A stretch of DNA of 64,000 nucleotides, from the NCBI GenBank assembly GCA_017871115.1, contig JAFCIZ010000010.1:208501-272500 (forward strand), given 5' to 3'. Below, in pieces: positions 24,585 to 38,570 of this stretch. Made by a program: the position numbers and the translations under genes. Origin of the DNA: Cunninghamella blakesleeana (Eukaryota; Mucoromycota; Mucoromycetes; Mucorales; Cunninghamellaceae). The notes below the pieces were generated by a model. That model made no database searches. It was not told the origin of the DNA and saw nothing but the letters and a program-made list of their open reading frames with translations. Position 1 is the stretch's first letter. Every line of letters starts with the position of its first letter.

Positions 24585-27500
24585 TAATTTATTGCTCATG
24601 TATCGTTATCATCATCATTTTTATTTTTTTTATCTTAATTTTTAAATATATATTAGCTAATATATATTATATATCCACTAATCATTTATATATATATTAA
24701 AATATTTTCTTTCTCGAATCTAACTAACTTTTGGCCATATAATAAATCAAACCACATTAATTTGGATAAATAATACGTATGTTATCACAATAAACCAACA
24801 TATATTATTTACTGAATTTACCACATATAAATATAATAAAAAATTAAATTTCCCCGCAAGTTGACAAGATATTGTCACTATTATAGGTACAACATTATTT
24901 TTATTATTTTTCGGTTATGGTATGGCCAAAAAATATATATGTGGGATAAAACCAGGGTAATTTTCTGCAATTGAATTCTTAATATTGATGTAATAATTGA
25001 ACTCTATTTTTTTTAACTACTTATTATTAACAAATAAATATTAAAAAAGACATGATCCTATTACTTTTAACTTATAGTTTAATACACATGTTTTAGATTA
25101 AAATGTTTGTAATGACAATGCAAAGAAAACAAAATATAAAAAATAAAGTTATATGCTTTGGGAATTTCAAAAATTCTAATTTGAAAGGAACCTTATGGCT
25201 GTTTTTTTTTAAAATATATATATATATATATATATACAATTATAATATATCTTTTTTAAAATGTTATTTTATAATAAAATATGCAAAATCAAAGTAAATT
25301 TAATCATACTATACATCTAAAAGCAAGTATATTATGAGTTAGAGGTATAAAAGTACATTGTGTTATTTTCTCTAAACTAAACAAATGCTTTTTTTTTCTA
25401 CATTTTTTTTTAAAAAAGTATATAAATATTACTATCCTCTTATTTCATTCATTTATTATTAGTTAGAACATATTGAAAATTAAACCATTTAATACTTTAT
25501 TACAAAGAAGTTCTAAATCATGTATTAAAATGAATGACTATATATTTAAAATATAGAAAAATAAGGCTTTAATAGCAAACTATTAGATTTTTTTTTTTTT
25601 TTTTTAAACTATAGGCCCTTCTATTTCATGTTATTTTTAGAATAATATTTATAATATAACATGTACGAAGGGTAGATTTTAACATTGAATTCATTTAAAT
25701 ATAGATTTATTATATTAGAGTAGTAAAGAAAATGATTACTTTCTTTTTCAAAAAATACAATTTTCACAATTATACACTAGTGGAAATACTAATCATTTCA
25801 ATTTCTAAAAAAAAAATGCTTGTATGTAAAGGATAAGAAGATATTATTCATATAATATTTTTATTGATTGATAAGAATATTTGGTTTTTAAATTAATACT
25901 GAACCATTAGTTTAATATAATGGAAATTTTTAAAAGGCAATATACCATTGTAGCTATTATTATTATGATCATTAGTGTAAACAACAATTTTTTGTTTTAA
26001 TAAAGCAGTCATTACGCCTGTTCTAATAATTATTTTTACCTCATATGTGTTATTAACTGTTAATACATAGGGGTCATTACATACAACTTGATTTTTAACA
26101 GGAAGAAAACACTTCTTCGACTAACAGCTGCATTTACGGCTAAAAGAATTATTTTGGAAATAATAATTAACTTTATAATGCATTTATTTATTTTATTTTT
26201 GTTTTGTTATATTACTATTACATCGCTTCTATTTCCATGAAGTGTAATATGCTTTTGATACAGTTAATAATAGTACAGAAGCGAATTTGTTTGTGCAAGA
26301 AGTGTTACACTACATGTCGCCAATAAGTAAATAAACATTCTGTTGATCTTTGACTTATTTTATCTGTAAACGCACAGTTATAAAAAAAAATAGCTCTTGA
26401 TTTCTATATTACAAATGATAAATGAGACCGCAAAGATTAACGAAGATATTCGTACAGTTTATGCGTTTCGGGATCATTAAAATGTTTTGAAATCTAAATA
26501 GGATGTAAAATAAAACAGATGAAAATTACCTAAATTGATTTTATTAATAATATATATATATATAAAAATGAAAAGATTCTGAAAAGAATAAAAAAGAAAT
26601 ACATTCTATGGATTATAGAGTCCAGATCAATCATATGCTATTTTAAATATAGTACTTCCAAGACATCGGAGCCTATATAACCCTAAATTAGAAATTACAC
26701 TCCATATAGAAATTATTTTAAAAAAAGCTACCCTAGAATGTAGCTATAGTAGTGGTATATATTATTTTGAAAAAAATAAAAAAAAAAGCAAATTTATTTT
26801 AATTAAAAATTTAGATAATATAGATAATTATTTTAGAGTAGTTACATAGCAAACCTTGATACATATTCATTTATTTTCTTAATATAATGTAATAAACTAT
26901 TTAAATAAATACAATCAGTAGCTTCAACATCTTTTTTTAACCAAGAACAGATAATAAAAGTTATAGGTTTCAAAAAGAAGGAAAAATATATGGATGACTA
27001 GAATATTAGCACATACCAGTTCATCTTGATTTATTCCATAAATCATACATTGACGTTTCAATTTTAATTCAATTGATATCCTATGTGATATTCAATTCAA
27101 ATACATTTTTTTTAGTAAGACGATTATACTCCTTTCGTGGTGGAAAAGAAGCATTAAGAAAATATTTATTTAATATTTACTTGAATTACAATTAATAAAG
27201 TGCTTAGAAAATGCTATGTGAATTTTGTTTTAATAAGTTGATAAATTCAATACCAATATATTTATGTATATAAGTTATAAAATCATTTCAGACGAAAATA
27301 TTACTAGATAAGGTACAATATAATATTTGTTTTCAATTCGATGAAATAAGAACGTGGAGCATATACCCTAATGATATTCCTATATTTGATTTTTTAATTT
27401 GATATTCACTGACCACTCCAAATATGATTCGCTTAATATATACATGATATTCCAATAGCCTTATAATTTATTTATAACATCATTTACTGTTTGTGTGTTC

Positions 27501-30500
27501 TATCATCAGTTTGGCCAATGGCCATTAACAAGTTTATTTAAAAATTTAAATATCTTCTTTCTATGTTTATTTCCTTCTATTTATATTGTTTTTATTTTAT
27601 TTCTATCGATGGACTGATCTTTATTGTGAGTAATTTTACAAATAGTGATTTATTATAAAATTTTATATCAACAAAAAGATACTTTTATTTGTTGTATTTT
27701 TATAATATCTTTTATTTGTAAATTGATTGCCTTCATTCCTTTTCTTTTTTCGCTTATTCAGTGAATTTGTATTCATTCACGTATATTGTATTTCTTTTTG
27801 ATAGCTGATTCAAACTGGTATTCTCACTTGTCATCCGAATGATGTAATATATGTCATATATAGTCAGTAAAGATTTTACTTTTCATTAGTTACTGTTATA
27901 TATTCAAGTTTATTATTCGGGAATAAGATATGACTAAGTGATTCAAGCTCATGGTCGTAAATGTTTTCCTTTTTGTATTTCATTTTATTTTATAGCTGCT
28001 GTTTTCTATCTTTTAACAAACAAAAGGTTGAAATGCTATTTTTTTTTTAGAAAAATAATAATGTATTATCAAACTACTTTTCATAAATAAACTCCATATA
28101 TATTATTCCTGTTTTTTTATTATTGTTGTCTATTACCTTTTTCTTTGCAGTTTTTAAACAAACCCATAAACTTTTCCCCAATGACTGCTATTAATAAGTA
28201 ATCATATAAAAAAGCTGACTATAGTGCATTCATGTGTATTTTATGTGTTGTCTATTTTAATTAATTTGTTAAGATAATAAATACGACTAGTACATATAAA
28301 TATTATCATTAAGAAAATGAAGATTAAATGAAATAAAAATGAGTAGGGGAAAGAAGAGTGATAAATAAATGGACCTTGAAAATATACATTTTATACTTTT
28401 TTAAATGTATGTAAATACTCTTTCCTTCCCTTTTAATATATTGCTCGAATATTATTATTATTATTATTGTTGTTGTTATTGTTGTTTTTGTTGCTCTTAC
28501 TACAATTATTTAAATAATATATATAAATGCCACTGATAAGAAAGTTGTCAAATATCCAGTACGTACGTAATATAGGCTGACCTTTAACAACTTTTTTTTT
28601 TTTTTAAAAAAAAAAACATTGTTCTACAAATAAATAGTATAATTATATATTTATATATTAATAAAACTTTAACCAAGTTCCCAGCATATCTATTTATATA
28701 CTATTAAAAATTAATAAATATATTAAGAATAAATGAATACATTAGTATAAACAGTTGTCTGATCCGTTTTATCGATTTCATTTTTGTAAAAAAGATATAT
28801 GAATTAGATTTACAATTTATACGCATGTAAGTATTATTTGATAATATTCATATTACTTTTACCTTTTGAATTTCAAAGACTATTACATTTGTTTTGCTAA
28901 CAAATATATATAACACTTATAGTTACAAACAGAAAAAAAGATTGATTTACAAAAAGAATTGATAGCAATTTATAATACAGGTAAAAATTAAATAGGTGAT
29001 TTACTTAATACAAAGTTGATTTCATTTTTTTTAAAAAATAAAAAAAGCTCAAGGGTTGGTATAAAAGGATTTATTTTTTAGTTTTTTTCCTTTCCTTTAT
29101 GTTTTTATGTAACAATAAATAAATACAGTTTATTAACCTTTTCCAAGTACTTTTTTTCTTTCTTTCTGTTAACTAATTTATATTTTAACAGAAAAAGTAA
29201 AACGAGTATCTTTTTCTTTCGCAATTTCCGTTATTATCCAACAATATAATTTCAAAAAAAATAAAATAAAATAAAAATACTTTTAAAAGTAAAAAGTAAA
29301 AAGAGGTTATTGCGCACTCAGATGCACCCCATTCTTTGGGTAAGGCTAGCTTCTTTTTTCTTTTTTTTTTGTTTTTTTTTTTTTTTTCCTTTTTTTAAAC
29401 TGATTATCTTTCTTTCGGCAAATATGGATAAGAATAGCAGTTACATGCTCAAGTCTCTCCTTTTATTCGGATCTGGTTGGTTTCCTTCTTTTTTCTCTTT
29501 CTCTCTCACATTCCCTTCTTTTTGTTTGTCAAGGAGTTTTTTTTATTAATAGATTTATGTACTAATCACTCAGTAGTATTAGTGATTTAGTTGTTTAAAG
29601 TTTTCTTTTCTTTACTTAGACTTGAGTGTTTTCCCTCCATTTAGGTATATTATTAGTCTATTATTATTATTAGTTTGATAAATTATAGAATGTTAAATAA
29701 TATGCTATGTTTGAGTATATATTGACTTAGAAACAGCAATAAAAAACAACGTAATTGAAAAAAAAAAAGAAAAAACACGAATTTTAACAAACTACATATG
29801 TATGTATCGTATTTATTTTTTATTTTTGTTGGAGGTTTAATAATGATAATTATAATAGTAACAGTGTTGAGTATATTTTTTTTTAAAAAAATAAGTAGAT
29901 AAACGACAATATATCTATAGGATATGAATGATTCGTTATTAGTTGGTTGTTGTTTTTTTTTTTTTAAAAAAAAAAAAAACTTTCCAAGAGTATATTTTAT
30001 ACGATATAATAAAGATAGAGAATGAGAAATCTTTTATCTATTAACTCTAATAGTAGTATAAACACCTCAAATTATTATTGATATAGTTATCCTATTATTA
30101 TTATTATTAAATCTAATTATATCATATTAATATGTCATATTATTATTATTTATATATTATTTGATTTGTTTATCAGAGTATATGTTTATATTGGGATTTA
30201 GAATTGATTGTTTTACAAATTCAGATGTTGTGTTATTTTTAGAAAATATTTTGATAGAATACATAAAGAATACCGAAGAATATATATATATATGATCAAT
30301 AAAGTCATAAAAAAATTCGAAAAAAGTAGTAGAGCAGCTATTTTTTATGTATCTTTTTTTTTTAAAAAAAGGATAAACAGAATAGGTACATGACATTTTT
30401 ACATTTGAAAGACTTGAGTTCCTTAACCCTGTTGATATATATATATATATATGTCCTAGATCATTTTAAAACAACTTTCAATATCATTTCTCTACTTTTT

Positions 30501-31549
30501 CCATAAATGTATGTAAACTCGGATTCTACCAAAAAATCGGCACTTGATTTATTATTAATAATACATATATATTAGGAAATGAATTGTCATAATGGGGTTT
30601 TGTTTAAAAATTTTTTATGTGTGTATGAAAAATTTTTATTACCGATAAATAAATGATTGATTTAATATAATATAAATGTGATAAATAAGCATTTGCGCAT
30701 ATATTAGTAATAATACATACGTAATTAGAAGCTTTTTATTTTTTAATAGAATAAAATCCAATCAAACCTAATCAAAAATAAATTGTTTTATAAAGTTTAC
30801 CTAAAAAAGGTAAATAAATTGTAAAAAAAAAAAAAGAGAACAATGAATCATATTAAAATGGAGCTAACCAGTTACTTAACTCCCCACCGTTTCTTTCTCC
30901 TTCTTTTCTTTTAATATAAATATAATCATGATTTAATAAAAGTGAGCTGATCAAAAAAATAAAATAGATCGCAATAAAGCGCCGTGATCTGTGGGTCATT
31001 GGGTCGGAGATCGAAAAGACTTGCAAAAAAATAAATATATAGTAAAAATCAATATTGACATTACTCAATTTATACTATTCTATGATTTGGTTTTTTTATA
31101 ATATATATAGTATATTTTATTTATTAGCAATATAGTAAAATTACCAGGGAAAGATGGTAAATATCTATGATGGTATTACAAAGATTAAAATACAAAATAA
31201 TAAAGTCAAACCAAAGATCTGGTTTAAAAAACAAAGTTTTTTTTTTTTTTTTTTCAAATTCTTGGCACTTTTGTGGCCCTTTCGGTCCGACCGAACAGGC
31301 AATATAATTGGTATATTCACCATCTATAGTGTCTATTTTATAGATTATAAACTTTTGAATAATAAAAACGATAAAATAAATCTAGTAATAAAGTTTATAC
31401 AATTATAGCAAGCATACATTTTTCTTTTTCTTCCATTTTTTTTTTTCTTGATTCATATATATTTATATATTTATATTTAATTATCAGCTGAATATTTGTA
31501 TTCACATTTTTATTTCAATTTTAAAATAAAAAATAAGAATAAAAAACTA
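24585..31549. other. Seven-kilobase gene-poor region
   Basis: No reading frame here has convincing coding character, and I saw no tRNA-like or rRNA-like sequence. Small patches with less extreme AT content (about 26100-26470, 29310-29360, 30950-31020, 31255-31310) look like decayed coding or repeat material. One example is a 20-codon frame from 26417 (MINETAKINEDIRTVYAFRD). T-tract/A-tract junctions occur at 28592-28616, 29953-29979 and about 30352-30369. A 15-bp GC-rich palindrome lies at 31281-31295. Confidence 0.5.
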
Positions 31550-33265
31550 TTATTGATCAAATCCAGTATAAACAATAGCACCACTACAAGGCTCTGTTGG
31601 GAAGATGGCATCATTTAATTGATCTTCAGTTAATTCAGGGAATTTTTCATGATAATATTCATTTTTAATAGCTTGAATTAAAGTAGGTATATTTTCTTTT
31701 GTTGTTAAAAATACGGAAGCACCACCCCAACTATATATAGGAAAGAATATAAATTAAATAAGTCACCATGATTATCTTTTGTCATTTTTTTATATTATAA
31801 CTTTTAATTTTTTTTTTTTTTTTTTTTTTACCCGGCACCAGTTAATCTTGCACCATAGGCACCATTTTTTCTAGCAATAGCACAAACTTGATTTAATTCG
31901 GGACAAGAGCAATTAAATTGATGAATACAAGAATCAAAAGAAGCGTTCATTAAATCACCCAACTGTTGAAGAGTGACAAGAGGATCCTTATTTTGATTTG
32001 TAGAATTAGATTGTTGACATACATCAATAAATTCAATGACCCGTTTTGCTTCTGAAAGAACGTGAATCCCACGTTGATATAAACGATAAACATCAGTTTC
32101 AACAGGGAATCTTGTCATGTAATCCTTTTTAATATCTTGTACAGACATTCCAGCAGCTTCAGCCATTTCTTCTAAAGTATAACCGGTTTGATTTGTTAAA
32201 TGCTGTTTTACCAAATCCATCATGATGGTGAATTGGTCTAAAAGCGATGATGATGATGATGATGATGAGGAGGAGGTTAAATTATTGTGTTCAAGGAAAT
32301 AGGCATCCATGACTTGTTTATATGTGTCCAATTGAGTATAATCTTTTAATTGTAAACATTTAGCTAAAACTTTAGCACCTATTTTAGTTTCTACAACACG
32401 CAAGTTATAATTTCTAGGACCTGATGTAAATTTATCAGCTGTCACTAAAGTATGAGCAATCACAAAAGAGGCTTGATCAGGTAATTTGACTAATTCGGTA
32501 GTTAATTGAGGAACAAATTCGACATGAAGGGCATAGTTTTTTTCACTTAATACAGAAGCTGCTTGATCCATGCCACCAGAATTCACACCTACATTACGTT
32601 CAGCCACAATAGCTATTTCTGTTAATTCTTTTTTATTAATAGGATATTGGTTGGCTTGCAAGGTAGCTAAAGCAGAGGAGCAAACAAAGGCAGCGGAGGA
32701 GGATAAACCAGATCCTGGGGGTACAGTACCGTCGACAAGGATATACATTCCTTTGGGTTCTTCATTACCATTGCTATTTTGTAATGATTTTTCTAAAATG
32801 CCTTTGTAACCACACTTGAAATAATTTGACCATTCTAAACTTGTAGCATCAATAGTAACAATGGATTCTTTATTCTCGAAAGAGAATTCTCTGGTAGGAT
32901 ATTTAGATATAGTATTTGAAATACGAATTTTATTATCATCGCTTGTAGTGGCCACTGCTTGAATAACGTCTCTTTCAATAGCCATAGGCAATACACCAAA
33001 TCCGCTATAATCAATATGCTCACCAATAAGATTAACTCTACCAGGAGATCGTACGATAAATTCAGGTGATCGTTGGTAAACTTGTTTAAACTTTTCAATC
33101 AAAGTATTATATCTTTCTCTAAAACATATAAAAATAGGAATACGCTAAGTACTTCTATGCGTGTGAACTATTTTTATTTTTATTTTTCCTGTTATTTTAC
33201 CCTTGTTTTAAAAGACTAGCAGATGTATAAATCTCATCAAGTGATTGCACAATAGGTACTGACAT
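31550..33265 (-). CDS. GAL1: Galactokinase
   Basis: Three exons, 33265-33201, 33118-31832 and 31730-31550, encode 510 aa. The galactokinase signature GRVNLIGEHIDYSG is at residues 48-61, after RSP. The GHMP ATP-binding motif is VPPGSGLSSSAAFVCSS, the catalytic-base region is NSGGMDQAAS, and the C-terminal GHMP motif GARLTGAGWGGAS spans the last exon junction. The protein phosphorylates alpha-D-galactose at C1 in the Leloir pathway in the cytosol. Length fits fungal galactokinases. A ten-residue poly-Ser insertion (coded by a GAT/TCA-type repeat near 32245-32275) lies before LLDQFTIMMDLVKQ. A Gal3-like regulatory role cannot be excluded, but the Ser/Gly ATP loop is intact, so enzyme activity is expected. 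No other GAL gene is nearby. Confidence 0.95.
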
Positions 33266-33812
33266 TATGTTTTATGATGAAATAAAATAAAATAAAATAA
33301 TAAAAAGAAAAAAAAAGAAAGGGTAAGAGGATGAATGAATAGTTTATATGAAAAAATAAGAAAGTTTAAACTGGGAAGAAAAAAAAGTTTCCCGCCCAAA
33401 ATATTATGTTATCAGTTTTCATCCGCGGACAAAGATGGCTATTTTTTTCTTTTTTCAATCATCCCCCTTTTTGACTGTCGTCAAGGTATCGGGTTTTCAA
33501 GTGAGAGCTCAAGGATTTCCTTATTGGGATGAAAGAGTGTGATTAAAACTCCGTGGTTATTTTTTCACTTTATAAGTTTTTTCGAAAATGATTTTTTTCC
33601 AAATCCTTTTTCTTTCTTCTTTTTTATTTTTTTTTATTCCCCACTTTTTTATATATAGTCTTTTTTTTTTTACTTACTTTTGTATACATTATTTTTTTCT
33701 CTTTTTGTATTTCTAATTAATTTATTATATCCATTATATTTATATATATATAATAATAATAGTAATAACAATAATATATATATATATTTATATAAAATAA
33801 ATCAATAAATAA
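33266..33812. promoter_or_regulatory. Divergent promoter region between galactokinase and bZIP gene
   Basis: About 550 bp separate the two start codons. The side near the bZIP gene has long C/T tracts (about 33590-33700), then TA-rich DNA before the ATG. The side near galactokinase is A-rich. Short GC-containing patches (33390-33430, 33470-33500) may hold regulatory sites. I could not identify a known operator. Confidence 0.35.
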
Positions 33813-35336
33813 ATGTATTCTACTTCAACGCAATCACCGATAAAATATAGCGCCTCTATTTCTTCACAACAACCCTATGAAAATATAGGTAAAATACATA
33901 TACAAGACTTTTAATAATAAAATAAAACTTGAAAAAATAATCCATTATTAATTTGTTTTTTTTTCTTTTTTTTTTATTAGATCGCAGGCGATCACCCATT
34001 GAACAATCTTCACAACACTTATGGATTCAACCTATGATACAACCACAGCAACAAGGTATTTTTTTTTTTTTTTTGTTTCTGTTCTTTAAAAAAAATTTTT
34101 TTTTCTTATTCAAAATTTATATTAATATTATTATTATTATTTTTAATTTTTTTTTAACAATTAGATATGAATTATATGGCTCCTCCACCTCCACCTCCAC
34201 CTCCACCACCACATAATTATGCCGTTGCACCAAGACCAACTATGCCAGTTATGCCAAGTAATAATCATCACCACCATAATAATAATAAACATAATAATAG
34301 AGCTGTTATTCCATCAAAAAGAGCAGCTCAAAATCGAGCAGCACAAAAAGCATTTAGACAACGTAGAGACCAGTATGTCAAAGATTTAGAAAAAAAAGTA
34401 AAAGAAATGGATGATTGGAAACAAGATATAGAAATGATTAAAGATGAAAACAAACAATTAAAACAACTAGTACAACAATTACAATCTCGAATTAGTTCAT
34501 TAACAGGAGAATCAATGCCTTCACCGCCCTCTTCATCAAATAATACATTACTACAATCTCCAACACCTTCCAATTCATCTCTTCATCATCAACACCATCA
34601 ACAACAATCTATGTCTTCTCCTCCACCAATTACTTCTTCATCATCATCCTCTTCATCTTCAATACTTTCTACTTCGCCAATTTCATCGTCATCTCATTAT
34701 CATAACAATAGCAATAATAACAATAATAATAATAATAATAATATACCATTAATAAGATCACCATTATCACCAAAACAATCATCACAACAAGTCTCATCAC
34801 CTACTTCATCACCACATTCATCTGTTGCTCCTGTACCATTAAGACCCCATTCTTTTATACCTTCAAAAGATCATCAACCTATTGTTTCATCTAATGATTC
34901 GTCTACTTCATCTATTACAACTACTAATACTTCTCCATTATCTCATCCTCTTATGATACCTTCTCATCAACATCAACAACAACAACAACAACATGAACTT
35001 CAACAACAGCATATGTATGAATTGGAATTAGATCCATTTTTCGATGATGATTTTAATTTCCCTAGAATGGATGATTCTTTAGATTTTGTTCATGGTAGTA
35101 ATGGTGGCCATGCAGATAATAATAATAATAATAATAATAATACAAACAATAACGCTAACCCTAATGCAAGTGGCCAAGTGTTGGATGATTTATTTGCTAT
35201 GTTACAAACTAGACAAAGACCTCAAATTCCTTTACAGCCTACTACTAATGCTGCTACTCATCATCATCATCAACAAGATTTAAGCTATTATAATAATATG
35301 ATGGATACAATTCTACCTTCTAATTCTATAAAATAA
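33813..35336 (+). CDS. bZIP transcription factor of the Yap/KapC (AP-1-like) type
   Basis: Three exons, 33813-33888, 33981-34055 and 34165-35336, encode 440 aa. The basic region SKRAAQNRAAQKAFRQRRDQ (101-120) carries the fungal AP-1 signature N-R-A-A-Q-x-A-F-R, which binds TTAGTAA/TTACTAA-like sites. The leucine zipper follows (KDLEKKVKEMDDW through KQLKQLVQQLQSRISSL, to about residue 165). The rest is low complexity: a ten-Pro run, His, Asn, Ser and Gln stretches, and an acidic patch LELDPFFDDDFNFPRMDDSL that may act as an activation domain. No Yap1-type C-terminal cysteine-rich domain is present, so redox-controlled nuclear export as in Yap1 is not supported. KapC/Yap3-like is the better description. 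Confidence 0.85.
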
Positions 35337-36485
35337 AGCAAAATAAAATAATAATAAACATAATAAAACATTTGTCAATTATTATTAATAATATTAAATT
35401 AAACTTTTATTATTATTTTTGCATTTTCTTTTTTGTTTTTGTAACCATAAATAAAATGAATTATGGTTACTCCAGCATATCCTTTTTTTTTTGTGTAAGT
35501 GAAAAATTAGATAAATATATATATATCTATATACACCTTTTTTTTTTTTTAAAAAAAAAAAAGCAAGATAGAAAGAGAGAGAAAGGATAAGATAGAGCGA
35601 GAAAGAGTGATAATGTCTAAAACAGTAAAAAAAGAACTTTATTGGCGATATATCGAATGTGTTTTTTTGGATGATATCTACCAAATTAGGAATTGATAAG
35701 TCATGTTAAGGGTTTTTTAAGTAATCAACAATAATATTAAGGGAAATAAGGGGTCAGTGGATATAAAAGTATTAACGTATTTTTATTTTTATTTTATTTT
35801 AAAAAAAAAGTAATAGTTATGGTAAAAGGGCTAGCTATATAAAATGTTGATTACGAAAGTAATTTTTTTAAAAATAATATAATAAAAAGCTTTCAGCTAA
35901 ACCCTTATTGTTCATCATATTATCTAATTCGTTTATCTAAAGGTAATACCTTTTTTTTTTTTTATTGCAAAACTAACCCAATCTTTTTTTTGATTGTGCT
36001 TGAAATGTTTTTAATTCTTTTTTAATATGTTTTTAATTCTTTTTAATATGTTTTTGTGCACATATTCAGATTCAATAATAAAACAATCATTTATTAATTT
36101 ATTTATATTTAGTTATTGTGGGGAGAAAACAACATATAAAAATAAAAATCAATCAAGATGTATATAATGATCTCATTTCATTATATCAAATTTATATTAT
36201 TTGTTTGTTATGGTAACACACACATGACTATATCCGCGCCAAACAAAAATAAAAAGATTTCCATTCCCATGGAGTTTTTTTAACCTTTTTTTTTGTCTAA
36301 CCAATAGTAAAAACTCACAGGGTTCTCTTTCCCTTAAAAATTATATAATAGATGAGAAATCTGTTCTATTCTTTATTAATTTTAAGTTTTAAGTATAGAA
36401 ATAATAAAATAATAATAATACTTTATTAAAGTAAAGTAAAAAATAAAATGAAATGGAATAAAATGAAAAAATAAAAGTAAATAGA

Positions 36486-36520
<35 letters not shown>

Positions 36521-37150
36521 GATAGACATGTGTTTAAAAATAAAAATAAAAAAATATGGTAAAATGGGTATACTTGTTTCCGCACCTCGCTCTCTCAACA
36601 TCAATGCATTAAAAAAAAAAGGACCACGTTTCTATCTTCATTAACATTTATTAAATATTAATAAAATTAAACTTTACCTTTTCACTCTCTCTCTTTTTTT
36701 TTTTTTTTACATCTCTCAATCATTTCCTTTCTTGGACCTCGGTTCATCCCATTTTTTTTTTCTCATTTATATATAAATGCTAATGTATTAAGTTGTGAAT
36801 AAAAGAATAACAGTAGAAATAAGAATAATAATAAATGACTATTTTAAAAATAAACTATTTATATTTATATAAATGGATAATAAAACGTGAAATGGGGTTT
36901 ATAATTTGATCCCATTGTTTTTTTTTTTTTTAAAAAAAACACTCTACTTATAATAGCGCACTTGTGGTCATATTAAAAAAAGTTTTTTAAATGATGATGG
37001 TATTGATGAACCATATATCTGTGTAACCATGTTTTGAAATTTTTAAAGTATCACCAAAAATAATTGTTCGAATTTTTAAATTGAATACAATTACAAAATA
37101 AAATAGTATTTAAATTAGAAGTCAAAATATTAAAAAGATTCTAATTTTAT

Positions 37151-37181
<31 letters not shown>

Positions 37182-38428
37182 ATATATAGCCTATTGACTG
37201 AATTCTTGCCAAGTGTCTAGAATTTTCGCTGATTGACATTGTCGGAGTGCCACAAATTTTGAAAATAGAGTAAAGCATGAAATAACCTATTTCTAGTATC
37301 ATAAAAAAAATGCATCCAAACCAAAACAAATTATACATAGCAATTTGGATATATATTAAATACATTACCTTTTCTAAATATTTATTAAAAAAAAAAGAGA
37401 GATAAATCCAGTAGCATGAAACAATATTAATACCTGGACTGCAAAATCAACAATGATCAAGTTTGTTGAAAACAATGATATTGAAGAAAGTGTTGGTTGT
37501 CATTACTTTTGGGACAAGTAATCAAGCCCAGCGGTGCTGTATTAAGCAGACTGGGATCCTACATGTTATAATTCGAGTTGTAATAACTTAGATGAATCCC
37601 AACACCATGTAGGAACCTGGGTTGTCATACTCTATTTTATAGTTACGTATAAAATAAGAATATCAAGCCTGTGGTCGAAGTTTGCTGGATTTTATGAATC
37701 TCTAATGTTTATTAAGAGTGAGAAAGATAAAAAGGAGTTTTTTTTAAATAAACAGATTATTTGAAGGACGATTTAATACAGGGTTATAAAACATTCGCAA
37801 GTCACAAGTCACAAGACAACGAGAGAACTTGTTTCTCTATGATTTTTTTAATAATAACCTATTTAAAGGGTAAAATCTATTATATTTTTTGGTCTCTTTA
37901 CGTAAATGAAAAAAATTTCTGAGTAAAAATAACGGAGAAACTCTGCAAGCTCAACTTTTTAGTTTATCTAATATTACAAAAAAGGAAACTCCTCTTAATT
38001 TTACCCTACACTTCCAAAATAACACATGAATATATACTTTTATGCATTTTTAATTTATATTTACTGATGTAATTGTATTTTATTTTTATTTCCATTATTT
38101 CATAAAATTTAGCCTACACATGAAGTATAGCTATGCTTTTGATTTGTTAGAATATCAAAACAATAGATGTATTATCTGTCAAAATTAATATATTAGACTA
38201 AATATGAAACTTTATTGAAGTCAACCAATATTTGAGGTTATATGGAATTAATCTGTATAGCATGAATAAAAAATATATGGTGAATGGAATTGATATATCG
38301 TTAGAATTCTATAATTTTCAAAAAAGCATTTTAAATTTACTCAATACTGGATACAAATTAACATGGGAAAGTAATATACATCATATACCGTAAGTGGGTT
38401 AAAATATTTACTGCATAAATGGTAATTG

Positions 38429-38480
<52 letters not shown>

Positions 38481-38570
38481 ATATCTCATACAAACGAATA
38501 TTTCTTAGGGAATTATCTTATGTTTTTTTAGTTATACCTGATCGGATACACGAAAACGTAAAAAAAAATA
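35337..38570. other. Gene-poor region with poly-T tract and T/A junctions
   Basis: No convincing gene. T-tract/A-tract junctions lie at 35538-35562 and 36918-36939. A moderately GC-rich patch at 37490-37640 contains an imperfect inverted repeat (CCTACATG at about 37558-37565 against CATGTAGG at about 37605-37612) and may be a transposon or gene relic. The tract 38430-38479 is pure T. Confidence 0.45.
38430..38479. repeat. 50-nt poly-T homopolymer
   Basis: Fifty consecutive T residues, by far the longest homopolymer in the window. It lies 91 bp before the start of the broken gene at 38571. Confidence 0.97.

Noticed and set aside
29310..29549. Plus-strand 79-codon frame with Phe-rich sequence
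   Set aside because: Driven by T-tracts; no homologous feel and no exon signals.
30853..31408. Open frames on both strands in the gene-poor region
   Set aside because: Overlap A/T tracts, low-complexity translation, no conserved motif.
37490..37640. Possible transposon or tRNA-like element with inverted repeat
   Set aside because: The inverted repeat is short and imperfect; no cloverleaf, no transposase frame, no target-site duplication seen.
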